Assembly: GCA_021767245.1 (NCBI GenBank)
Contig: JAASTO010000090.1
Coordinates: 1-9,571 of the forward strand
DNA length: 9,571 bases
DNA from: Balneolaceae bacterium
GTDB taxonomy: Bacteria > Bacteroidota > Rhodothermia > Balneolales > Balneolaceae
Direction of reading: 5' to 3'
Under the pieces are notes generated by a model. That model had not been told where the DNA came from. It searched no databases and saw only the letters and a program-made list of their open reading frames with translations. Made by a program: the position numbers and the translations under genes. Positions 1 through 6,548 of this stretch are shown here, piece after piece. Positions within the stretch are counted from its first letter, which is position 1; every line of letters begins with the position of its first letter.

Positions 1-731
1 GCTTTTGGATACTTGAACCGAACCTGATCCGGGTACAGGCTTCCCCAATCGGTCATAAAGAATTCTTTGACGCGCTCTTCATTGAACCGATAAAAGGCGA
101 TCCGATCACCATCCGGTGACCAAAACCAGGCTTTAGCAAACCCAAATTCTTCTTCATACACCCAATCGGCTGCACCATTGATGATCTTATTGAACTCTCC
201 ATCATTTGTGATCTGAACCTCCTCACCGGTATTAAGATCCACCCAGAACAGGTTGTTATTTCTCACGAATGCAGCTTTATCACCTTGTGGAGACAGTTCA
301 GCATATTGCTGTTTTTCATTCGAGGCGGTCAGCTTGGTCAGTGTACCGGTTTCAATATCATACACATAATAATTTTCACGGGTACTTCTTCTCCAGATCT
401 GCTCAACTTCTGTTTTCAACAGTATCTTTGATTCATCAGCCGAAAACTGATACCCCTGAACCGGAAACGGAGAATTCCCATTACTCAGACTATAATCATT
501 CCCATCAAACAAAACCGTTTCGGTTCCATCAATGATGTCATATTTGATCACCCGGTTATTATTGGTTGCTGAATAAAACTGACCGTCATTCATCCAGCGA
601 ACATTTTGTACGGTCTGTGGAGAAAAGGTGCCGTCAAACAAATGCTCAAACTCAATGGGTTTGGTATTCTGAGCCACAGCAGAAACCAGTGACATTAGTA
701 CGATGAAAAAGGATAGGCTTAATTTTTTCAT
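1..731 (-). CDS. Dipeptidyl peptidase IV (peptidase S9B), N-terminal part, cut by window edge
   Basis: The 243 visible residues are the start of a secreted serine peptidase that removes X-Pro or X-Ala dipeptides from peptide N-termini. Residues 1-20 form a signal peptide (MKK, hydrophobic core, AVA before Gln21), so the enzyme acts in the periplasm or at the surface. The rest is beta-propeller (DPPIV_N) sequence: WMNDGQFYS near 46-54, an IWRRSTRENYYVYD blade near 110-123, and the hallmark DWVYEEEF at 189-196. The Glu pair in that motif binds the substrate's free amino group in the DPP-IV family, and it lies close to its position in human DPP4. The alpha/beta-hydrolase domain with the Ser-Asp-His triad (about 700-750 residues in the full family protein) lies beyond position 1. 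The gene follows accD on the same strand but behind a hairpin terminator, so it is probably transcribed separately; I found no clear promoter. Related S9B peptidases (DPP8/9-like, prolyl tripeptidyl peptidase) are the alternative. Confidence 0.93.
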   Translation of the reverse strand, partial: MKKLSLSFFIVLMSLVSAVAQNTKPIEFEHLFDGTFSPQTVQNVRWMNDGQFYSATNNNRVIKYDIIDGTETVLFDGNDYSLSNGNSPFPVQGYQFSADESKILLKTEVEQIWRRSTRENYYVYDIETGTLTKLTASNEKQQYAELSPQGDKAAFVRNNNLFWVDLNTGEEVQITNDGEFNKIINGAADWVYEEEFGFAKAWFWSPDGDRIAFYRFNEERVKEFFMTDWGSLYPDQVRFKYPK

Positions 732-750
732 GTGTTTTTCAAATTGGGTT

Positions 751-785
751 AAAACAAGAAAAGAACGCCGATAGCATTCTTTTCT
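751..785 (-). terminator. Rho-independent terminator downstream of accD
   Basis: Two 12-base arms (757-768 and 774-785) with a 5-base loop form a long hairpin 30 bases after the accD stop. Read on the minus strand, all 12 positions pair (one G-U wobble) and the hairpin is followed by a T-rich run ending in TTTT. Read on the plus strand, the same position is a C-A mismatch. The structure therefore serves minus-strand RNA, separating accD from the DPP-IV gene. The stem is AT-rich and the T-run is interrupted by a G, so it may be leaky. Confidence 0.7.
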
Positions 786-814
786 GTGAGTTACTTACTG
801 TAAGAGATTTAGCT

Positions 815-1660
815 TTAATGCTTATGCAGAACGATCTTGAGTAGTTTCGTCAGCTTCGCTTTCATCTTGGTTCGTGGCACGATGAAATCCAGGAAACCGT
901 GTTCAAGCAGATATTCCGCTGTTTGAAACCCTTCCGGCAGATCGCGCCCAATGGTTTGGCGGATCACACGCGGTCCTGCAAAACCGATCAGGGCACCCGG
1001 TTCAGCGATATTGAAATCACCGAGCATGGCATAACTGGCAGTTACCCCACCGGTTGTCGGGTCTGTCATGTACGAGATGTACGGTACTTTTTCTTCTTCA
1101 AGCTGCGCCAGCTTTGCGGAGGTCTTGGCCATCTGCATCAGGCTCAAGACACTTTCCATCATTCGTGCTCCACCTGTCTGGGAGATGATTATTAACGGGA
1201 TCTTATTCTCCCGGGCATGGTCAATAGCAATTCCAAGCCTTTCACCTACCACAGAACCCATACTTCCTCCAATGAACGAGAAATCCATACAGGCTACCAC
1301 AAGATCCAGTTTATTCATTTTACCGACGCCCACTCTGGCAGCATCAGAAAGCCCGGTCTTATCCTGATATTCTTTAAGACGGTCTTTGTATTTCTTTCGG
1401 TCTTCGAAATTCAGCGGATCGGTTGGCTGAATTTCCTGCCCCAGCTCTTTGAACTTTCCATCATCAAAAATGATATCAAAATATTTTTCACTTCCAATTC
1501 TGAAATGATAGCCGCTTAACGGATCAACCCACAGGTTATCTTCCAGTTCACGCTTATGGATCGTTTCTCCCGTTGTGGGTACTTTGATCCACACACCTTC
1601 CGGCATTTCCTTACGTGTGTTGGTTTGAATATTTTCGTCTTTTCTTTTAAACCAGGACAT
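815..1660 (-). CDS. accD: Acetyl-CoA carboxylase carboxyltransferase subunit beta, lacking the zinc-finger cysteines
   Basis: AccD works with AccA to transfer the carboxyl group from carboxybiotin (on AccB) to acetyl-CoA, giving malonyl-CoA, the committed step of fatty-acid synthesis in the cytoplasm. At 281 residues it is close to normal length. The N-terminus aligns without gaps to E. coli AccD (MSW start, PEGVW at 20-24, ELE-NL at 38-43). The crotonase-fold core shows the family blocks DFSFIGGSMGSVVGE near 126-140, SQTGGARMMES near 160-170, DPTTGGVTASYAMLGD near 200-215, and AEPGALIGFAGPRVI near 220-234. It is odd that all four cysteines of the zinc ribbon (E. coli C27, C30, C46, C49) are replaced by Val27, Thr30, Asp46 and Ser49, while the flanking sequence is kept. 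The catalytic core looks intact. It is the last gene of the likely pyrC-tsaB-accD unit, 65 bases after tsaB, with no Shine-Dalgarno sequence. Confidence 0.96.
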   Translation of the reverse strand: MSWFKRKDENIQTNTRKEMPEGVWIKVPTTGETIHKRELEDNLWVDPLSGYHFRIGSEKYFDIIFDDGKFKELGQEIQPTDPLNFEDRKKYKDRLKEYQDKTGLSDAARVGVGKMNKLDLVVACMDFSFIGGSMGSVVGERLGIAIDHARENKIPLIIISQTGGARMMESVLSLMQMAKTSAKLAQLEEEKVPYISYMTDPTTGGVTASYAMLGDFNIAEPGALIGFAGPRVIRQTIGRDLPEGFQTAEYLLEHGFLDFIVPRTKMKAKLTKLLKIVLHKH

Positions 1661-1725
1661 ATATAGTTTTTTATGATTCTGAAGGGATAAAAATAAAGAT
1701 TCTAACGCTTAATTCTGAATCTGAT

Positions 1726-2412
1726 TTAGTTAGAATTCGCCTTACTTACATTTGTATTGTTGACCTGACTGCTCGTCAGATAATTTGATTCCAGTTCCTC
1801 AGGCGTTGTTTTACTGAAGAATGCGTCTTTTGATCCGCTTTTGAACAGATCGATCAATCCTTTTGCAGAAATTGAAGTAGTCTCAAGTACTTTTAACTGC
1901 TTGATTCGTTCCTCATCAAGGCGGTCCATTCCGGTTCCTATGATCGTATCCCCCTCATTAAGCAGGTCTTCGATCTGATCCAGCTCAAGGATCCGGGCTT
2001 CTGAAACGGCCGTGACTTCACTATTTTTATCAAACAGCTGATGGTAGAGATGCTTTCTTCTGGCATTAATTACGGAATGGACCTTCCCCTTCCCGGATAT
2101 CTGGGCAAATCCGGCCAGGGTGTTGCCTGCATAAACGGGAATATCGAAACCAAAAAGCAATCCTTTTACCGCACTCGCTGCGATCCTTAAACCGGTGTAT
2201 GAACCGGGACCGGTACTCACAAGTACAGCATTCAGATCCTCGATCTCAAATCCATTCTCTTCCATTAATTCCCTTATGAAAATAAAAAGTAACTCAGAAT
2301 GAGACCCTTTTCTTTCAGTCCGTTTCTCAAAGACCTCCCCACGTTCATCCTGATAACAAACAGAACAAACCTGAGTAGCTGTCTCTATGGCAAGTAATTT
2401 ATCGAAGCTCAT
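1726..2412 (-). CDS. tsaB: tRNA threonylcarbamoyladenosine biosynthesis protein TsaB
   Basis: TsaB is the non-catalytic ASKHA-fold partner that binds TsaD (with TsaE) to move the threonylcarbamoyl group onto A37 of tRNAs reading ANN codons. The 228 residues match the family length. Visible blocks are LLAIETATQVCSV at 6-18 (the phosphate-1-type loop, start of the actin-like fold), KGSHSELL near 35-42, STGPGSYTGLRIA at 66-78 (the strongest TsaB signature), and NARRKHLYHQLFD near 116-128, corresponding to the usual DARR-EVY motif. The start overlaps the end of pyrC by 14 bases, which points to translational coupling. No Shine-Dalgarno sequence is evident. The C-terminal tail after residue 215 is polar (rich in Asn and Ser) and probably disordered. 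TsaD itself is not in the window. Confidence 0.94.
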   Translation of the reverse strand: MSFDKLLAIETATQVCSVCYQDERGEVFEKRTERKGSHSELLFIFIRELMEENGFEIEDLNAVLVSTGPGSYTGLRIAASAVKGLLFGFDIPVYAGNTLAGFAQISGKGKVHSVINARRKHLYHQLFDKNSEVTAVSEARILELDQIEDLLNEGDTIIGTGMDRLDEERIKQLKVLETTSISAKGLIDLFKSGSKDAFFSKTTPEELESNYLTSSQVNNTNVSKANSN

Positions 2413-3679
2413 TCAGTACCAGTTGACCTTTGTTGAAGATTCCAACCGCACGGCCTTTCATTTTTTGATTCAGATAGGGCGAATTCTTCGATTTAGATCG
2501 CACATTTTTAGGGGTGAAGGTCCACTCCTCATCCGTATTGAAGAAGGTCAGGTTGGCTTTCACTCCTTCTTTGATCTCCGGGACCTCAAGATTGAGTATT
2601 TCCCGGGGTTTGGTACATAGCTTTTCAACCAGTTGCTGAAGACCCAGCTTTTTGGTTTGATACAGTCTCTTGTTACTAATGGACCACGCAGTCTCGAGTC
2701 CAATGATACCGTTTGGTGCATAAATGAACTCTACTTCTTTTTCTTCTATGGCATGCGGAGCATGATCGGTGCAAATGGCATCAATGGTGCCGTCAATCAA
2801 TCCCTCTACCATGGCATCCACATCTTCCTGCGTTCTAAGCGGCGGGTGCATCTTGAAATTCGTATTGAAGTTCGTTCTTTCGATCTCTTCATCCGTCAGG
2901 TCAAAGTGATGAGCACAAACTTCCGTCGTTACCTTGATCCCTTTTTTCTTGGCCTGACGAACCAGATCCACCGCATTCTTGGTACTGATGTGAGCCACAT
3001 GAATATGCCCGCCGGTATATTCTGCCAGCATGATATCCCTGGCGATCATCACTTCCTCCGCAATTCCCGGTGTTCCATCCAAACCAAGCCGGGTAGCCAC
3101 TTTACCTTCGTTCATGTGCCCGGGTCGCGACAGTGCCAGGTCTTCTTCGTGGTTGATGATGGGCATTCCCAGCATAGAAGAATACTCCAGGGCCACGCGC
3201 ATCACCTGAGAATCATACACCGGATCACCGTCATCACTGAAAGCCACGGCTCCGCCCTCTTTCATATCCGCCATTTCGGCGATGGATTTACCGGCACGAT
3301 CTTTAGTCACACAAGCGATCGGGTGTACATCCACCGGCAGTTCCTGTGCTTTTTTGATGATGTATTCCACCACATCCCGGGTGTGTGTGGCCGGTTTGGT
3401 ATTGGGCATGCAGGCTACGGCTGTAAATCCACCAAAAGCAGCCGCATCACAACCGGTTTTTATGGTTTCCTTATGTTCAAACCCCGGCTCACGTAAATGA
3501 ACATGCATGTCCATCCAACCCGGGGAAACATAAGCGCCTCCAAAATCATGAGTTTCTTCGTTTTTTACGGCTTTTAAACCATTCCCGATCTCTTTGATCA
3601 CATCTCCATCAAGGCGGATATCGATGGTTTCTTTACCGTTGTGTGAACTGCTTACGGGTTTCAGGTTTTTGAGGAGCAT
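2399..3679 (-). CDS. pyrC: Dihydroorotase (class I, zinc amidohydrolase)
   Basis: This enzyme catalyses the reversible cyclisation of N-carbamoyl-L-aspartate to dihydroorotate, the third step of de novo pyrimidine synthesis, in the cytoplasm. The 426 residues fit class I dihydroorotases. Metal and active-site residues can be read directly: H59 and H61 in MDMHVHLREPG (with Arg63 for substrate), MPNTKP at 91-96, D150 in FSDDG (the class I bridging aspartate in place of a carboxylated lysine), H177 in INHEED, H230 in HVAHIS, and D305 in CTDHAPH. GIIGLETAW near 324-332 is the family's C-terminal signature. No key residue is missing. It is the first gene of the inferred pyrC-tsaB-accD operon and has a good TTTG/TAnnTTTG promoter just upstream. 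Allantoinase and hydantoinase are paralogous alternatives, but HVHLREPG and DHAPH favour dihydroorotase. Confidence 0.96.
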   Translation of the reverse strand: MLLKNLKPVSSSHNGKETIDIRLDGDVIKEIGNGLKAVKNEETHDFGGAYVSPGWMDMHVHLREPGFEHKETIKTGCDAAAFGGFTAVACMPNTKPATHTRDVVEYIIKKAQELPVDVHPIACVTKDRAGKSIAEMADMKEGGAVAFSDDGDPVYDSQVMRVALEYSSMLGMPIINHEEDLALSRPGHMNEGKVATRLGLDGTPGIAEEVMIARDIMLAEYTGGHIHVAHISTKNAVDLVRQAKKKGIKVTTEVCAHHFDLTDEEIERTNFNTNFKMHPPLRTQEDVDAMVEGLIDGTIDAICTDHAPHAIEEKEVEFIYAPNGIIGLETAWSISNKRLYQTKKLGLQQLVEKLCTKPREILNLEVPEIKEGVKANLTFFNTDEEWTFTPKNVRSKSKNSPYLNQKMKGRAVGIFNKGQLVLNELR

Positions 3680-3710
3680 AGTATATGATTTTGGCTTTTT
3701 ATTTTGCCTG

Positions 3711-3743
3711 CAAATATACCGCCTTTAGAGGTCAATGCACAAA
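3711..3743 (-). promoter_or_regulatory. Bacteroidota-type promoter of pyrC
   Basis: On the minus strand, TTTG (3743-3740) is followed after 21 bases by TATATTTG (3718-3711), an exact match to the Bacteroidota primary-sigma consensus (-33 TTTG, -7 TAnnTTTG). The expected start site lies roughly 5-8 bases further on, giving a leader of about 25 A/T-rich bases before the pyrC ATG. Its position in the 78-base gap between the hot-dog gene and pyrC argues that pyrC begins a new transcript. Confidence 0.65.
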
Positions 3744-3757
3744 ATGCAGACCCGCTT

Positions 3758-4210
3758 TTATTGTCTCCGATGCTTTATCACAACAAAATCTCCTTCAAAT
3801 GCAGCCTGAACCTGTTCCCCGTTTTTTATAAAAGCTTTAAGTGTAATTCGTGACTTACCAAACCGTTCATACATTTCCATAAATTTTGACAGCTCCTCCT
3901 CATCCGGGATCTGTAACTCGGCTATAAAATCCTGATTGATGGGCTTCAGGTAATTCGTCGAACTTCTTCCGATCACTATGGCTGGAACCGGATCCTGATC
4001 ATCAAACAATAATCTCAGATAAGACCACCCTGTAGTGATCAGCAAACTACTGATGCTTCCGCCAAAAGCTGTCGAACGGTGATTGATATTATTGAACAAC
4101 GGTGCCTGTAAACTGACAGCATCTTTTGAAAAGGATAGTGCTTTAACTCCCAAAGCCTTTGTGATGGGGATATGCTTATAGAGATATTGCTCGATCTGTG
4201 TTTTGGTCAT
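3758..4210 (-). CDS. YiiD_C-type hot-dog protein (putative thioesterase / malonyl-ACP decarboxylase-like)
   Basis: This 150-residue cytoplasmic protein matches the C-terminal domain of E. coli YiiD (FabY/MadA) from end to end: YLYKHIPITKALGV at 9-22, a beta strand carrying LQAPL (34-38), the signature NINHRSTAFGGSISSL at 41-56, and the strand VIGRSSTNYLKPI near 79-91. The Asn-His pair at 43-44 and the following helix form the hot-dog active-site region. The family was long annotated as a putative thioesterase. My recollection is that E. coli MadA and the single-domain MadB decarboxylate malonyl-ACP to acetyl-ACP and so prime fatty-acid synthesis without FabH. This protein has the single-domain (MadB-like) layout with no acetyltransferase half. 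It lies upstream of pyrC-tsaB-accD on the same strand, so a link to malonyl-CoA use is possible but not shown. The activity is uncertain; the family call is firm. Confidence 0.82.
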   Translation of the reverse strand: MTKTQIEQYLYKHIPITKALGVKALSFSKDAVSLQAPLFNNINHRSTAFGGSISSLLITTGWSYLRLLFDDQDPVPAIVIGRSSTNYLKPINQDFIAELQIPDEEELSKFMEMYERFGKSRITLKAFIKNGEQVQAAFEGDFVVIKHRRQ

Positions 4211-4356
4211 AGCAGTTGTGTCCGGTTCAGTTTCAGTTTAATAATATAAGATCTGCATATCGAGAGACCCAATGTTTTCAGAATGATCATTTTTATTTTG
4301 AACCTTATTACTTCTTTCCTCATGCGAAGCAATTCTATCCTTGTTACCTTAAGACG

Positions 4357-4364
4357 TAATTTTG
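4357..4364 (+). promoter_or_regulatory. Candidate -7 element for xseA
   Basis: TAATTTTG matches the Bacteroidota -7 consensus TAnnTTTG exactly, 16 bases before the xseA ATG. That would give a very short leader of about 10 bases. No TTTG sits at the ideal -33 distance, which lowers confidence. The remaining part of the 170-base gap between the divergent hot-dog gene and xseA (4211-4380) is AT-rich; I found no clear promoter for the minus-strand gene in it. Confidence 0.4.
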
Positions 4365-4380
4365 AAACGAAACACACCGT

Positions 4381-5574
4381 ATGTCCGATAATCAGATCCC
4401 GTTTTTGTTCGATATTCCCAGTGTATCTCAGCTTACCGATAAGATCAAAAATGTACTGGAACAGAACTTCATTGATATTCTTGTGGAAGGGGAAACCAGT
4501 AATGTGAGTCAAAGCCGAAACGGACACTATTATTTTACCCTCAAGGATTCCAATGCTTCCCTTCCTTGTGTGATCTGGAGGAGTACCGCTCAGCGACTTG
4601 ATCTGAACCTGACTGATGGGCAGCAAATTGTGGTAGGCGGTGATATTCAGGTCTATGCCCCACATGGCAGATATCAGATGATCGTTAGTTTAGTACAGCA
4701 AGCGGGTATCGGTAAATTGCAGCAGGCTTTTGAAAAGCTGAAAGCCAAACTCAAAGCAGAAGGATTATTTGAGGATCATCACAAAAAAAGCCTGCCTAAA
4801 TTTCCCCAAACTATTGGTGTGGTAACATCTGCCACTGGGGCCGCATTTCAGGATATCCGGTCCACCCTGGAAAACCGATGGCCTTTGGCTAACGTCAAAT
4901 TATACCATGCCTCTGTACAGGGTGTGAACGCTGCGCCTGAGATCGTCAAAGGAATCGAATACTTTTCATCTACCAAAAATGTGGATGTGATGATCATCGG
5001 ACGTGGCGGGGGTTCCCTCGAAGACCTCTGGCCTTTTAATGAAGAGGCGGTAGCCAGAGCCGTTTTTAAAAGTGAGGTTCCGGTGATCAGTGCTGTGGGA
5101 CACGAAGTCGATTTTTCCATTTCTGATTTTGTAGCGGATGCCCGGGCCGCCACCCCAACTCAAGCCGCTGTGCTTGCGGTACCGGATATCAACGAGATCC
5201 GTTTCTTGGTGGAAGACAAAACCAAAAAGCTTGAAATGCACACTGTTGGTGCCATTCAGTTGTACAAAGATCGGGTTTCAAATCTGGCCAAGTCGCATGC
5301 GCTGCAGGTAGTAAAACAAAAAATGGAATCAGCACGGGTCACCATTCAGAGTTTAAGGGAGAACCTTGCTCACAAAACCGACATCCGGCTCAGAACTCAA
5401 AGACAAATGCTCACTGACCTAAACCACGCACTGGATAAACAGAACCCTAATGAACCCCTCGAAAAGGGATTTGTTCGGGTTTGGCAAAATGAAAAATGGA
5501 TTCGAAGGTCCGGTGCCTTTTCTGAGGATGGATCCTTTGAATTACAGTGGTCAGATGGTTCAAAAAAGATCTGA
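4381..5574 (+). CDS. xseA: Exodeoxyribonuclease VII large subunit
   Basis: XseA is the catalytic subunit of exonuclease VII, which degrades single-stranded DNA from both ends into short oligonucleotides during mismatch repair and damage processing. At 397 residues it is shorter than E. coli XseA (456). An N-terminal OB-fold spans about 12-105, with VEGETSNVSQSRNGHYYFTL at 35-54 typical of the family. The catalytic domain includes PQTIGVVTSATGAAFQDI (142-159), the strong motif IIGRGGGSLEDLWPFNEE (205-222), and SAVGHEVDFSISDFVADARAATPTQAA split over 237-263. The coiled-coil arm that binds XseB (about 271-350) is comparatively short, and the C-terminal NEPLEKGFVRVW block (357-368) is retained. 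No xseB follows: the next gene starts 67 bases on and is unrelated, so the small subunit must be encoded elsewhere. Confidence 0.96.
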   Translation: MSDNQIPFLFDIPSVSQLTDKIKNVLEQNFIDILVEGETSNVSQSRNGHYYFTLKDSNASLPCVIWRSTAQRLDLNLTDGQQIVVGGDIQVYAPHGRYQMIVSLVQQAGIGKLQQAFEKLKAKLKAEGLFEDHHKKSLPKFPQTIGVVTSATGAAFQDIRSTLENRWPLANVKLYHASVQGVNAAPEIVKGIEYFSSTKNVDVMIIGRGGGSLEDLWPFNEEAVARAVFKSEVPVISAVGHEVDFSISDFVADARAATPTQAAVLAVPDINEIRFLVEDKTKKLEMHTVGAIQLYKDRVSNLAKSHALQVVKQKMESARVTIQSLRENLAHKTDIRLRTQRQMLTDLNHALDKQNPNEPLEKGFVRVWQNEKWIRRSGAFSEDGSFELQWSDGSKKI

Positions 5575-5633
5575 AACATCCTTAATTAATTCACACGTTC
5601 TTTAAAAACTTTGGGTAGCATCCGAAAAATTCC

Positions 5634-5638
5634 GGAGG
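5634..5638 (+). promoter_or_regulatory. GGAGG Shine-Dalgarno-like site
   Basis: GGAGG lies three bases before the ATG at 5642. It is the only strong purine-rich ribosome-binding motif in front of any gene in this window, where other starts are preceded by A/T-rich or ACA-rich sequence. The spacing is shorter than the usual 5-9 bases, so its function is uncertain. It nevertheless supports the chosen start. Confidence 0.4.
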
Positions 5639-5641
5639 CCC

Positions 5642-6433
5642 ATGACACTCATCAAACTGAATGCAAATACTATTGGTCAGGGTACCCTGCCCTGCGTAGA
5701 CCTTAAAAATCCGAACAGCCCTGAATTATTCACCTACAACCGAGACTGGCTTATGGATCGGTTCGAGGAAGGGATGGTCATCATTAAGATCGACACAGCA
5801 AAGGAAGCTTTTATTGAATATGTGCCGGCTGAACAAGCCTGGAAACCCATTTATGCGCCGGGATTCACATTTATTAATCATGTGATTGTGGAAGAAGAGG
5901 ATCCTGAAAAATGGCTGAGATCTGAACTACTGCAAAAGGCAGAAACCAATAACAGTAAGAGCAACGGTATGGTCATCGTTCTGGAAAATCAGGATTTTGA
6001 CCGTGACAGAGACTTTTATCTGCAAAGGGGATACCTGGAGCACGCCCACATTCCCGGTTTTACCATGCTCGTAAAAAAATTCAGGCTGGAAGGTCCGGTG
6101 CCATCCTTTACCCTACCCTTAGCTGAAAAAACCAATCCTTTGAACCCTCATGGCATTACGATCACTTATGCTGATCAAAGTGCCTTTGTGAATTACTACA
6201 TTCACGAAATGAAGATCATATTTGAGGATATGGGATTTGATGTTATCCTTCACAAAGTTCATACCCCTGAGGAAGCCAGAGAATCAGGTTTTCCATATGG
6301 CACCTTTGGTGTATTCATGGATGGGCATTTTCTCACTCACAAATTACTAAACAGGCAAGGTATTGAGGAACTCATTGGGTCGCTGGATCTAAATGAAATG
6401 TATCCCGAATTAAAATATTTGATCGCCGGTTAG
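5642..6433 (+). CDS. YoaP-like protein: degenerate GNAT domain plus thioredoxin-like YoaP domain
   Basis: The 263-residue cytoplasmic protein resembles the YoaP family (N-acetyltransferase fold followed by a small thioredoxin-like domain). The GNAT part runs from about 35 to 147: RDWLMDRFEEGMVIIKI (34-50), then FIEYVPAEQAWKPIYAPGF (57-75), a strong match to family members as I recall them, and GMVIVLENQ near 109-117. The C-terminal part (about 170-250) has GITITYADQSAFVNYYIHEM (171-190) and YGTFGVFMDGHFLTHKLL near 219-236, matching the YoaP domain. Two features look lost. Where GNATs have the Q/R-x-x-G-x-G/A acetyl-CoA loop, this protein has acidic EEEDPEKW (84-91). Where YoaP members have a Cys-Pro at the start of the domain, it has Ser180-Ala181. 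The only cysteine is Cys18. It may therefore have a non-enzymatic or changed role; its substrate is unknown. It follows xseA by 67 bases and may be co-transcribed with it. Confidence 0.65.
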   Translation: MTLIKLNANTIGQGTLPCVDLKNPNSPELFTYNRDWLMDRFEEGMVIIKIDTAKEAFIEYVPAEQAWKPIYAPGFTFINHVIVEEEDPEKWLRSELLQKAETNNSKSNGMVIVLENQDFDRDRDFYLQRGYLEHAHIPGFTMLVKKFRLEGPVPSFTLPLAEKTNPLNPHGITITYADQSAFVNYYIHEMKIIFEDMGFDVILHKVHTPEEARESGFPYGTFGVFMDGHFLTHKLLNRQGIEELIGSLDLNEMYPELKYLIAG

Positions 6434-6502
6434 AGATCTGTAATCCAAAGTTGTTCCAAGACTTTTTACCCAATTCATTATTAGGATCAGGTGACTTTTC
6501 TA

Positions 6503-6510
6503 TATCTTTG
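6503..6510 (+). promoter_or_regulatory. Candidate -7 promoter element for the Spy-like gene
   Basis: TATCTTTG is an exact match to TAnnTTTG, 38 bases before the ATG at 6549, in the 115-base gap after the YoaP-like gene. The start site should fall near 6517, giving an A/T-rich leader of about 30 bases. No good -33 TTTG is present at 21 bases upstream. This suggests the Spy-like gene is transcribed on its own. Confidence 0.45.
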
Positions 6511-6548
6511 AACCGTACATAGAAAATTAATCAGATTCTTATTTTATC

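Noticed and set aside
269..535. 88-codon plus-strand frame near the left edge
   Set aside because: It is antisense to the DPP-IV coding frame, which continues without a stop from 731 to the window edge and has clear motifs.
899..1519. Three overlapping plus-strand frames opposite accD
   Set aside because: All are shadows of accD with low-complexity Ser/Ile/Phe-rich translations and no supporting start signals.
2633..3496. Long (287-codon) open frame on the plus strand opposite pyrC
   Set aside because: It lies fully antisense to a clear dihydroorotase; its His/Phe/Ile-rich translation shows no domain and is what the reverse frame of pyrC would yield.
4207..4665. 152-codon minus-strand frame crossing the xseA start and its upstream gap
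   Set aside because: It overlaps the well-supported OB-fold of XseA and has no recognisable features; it covers the divergent promoter region.
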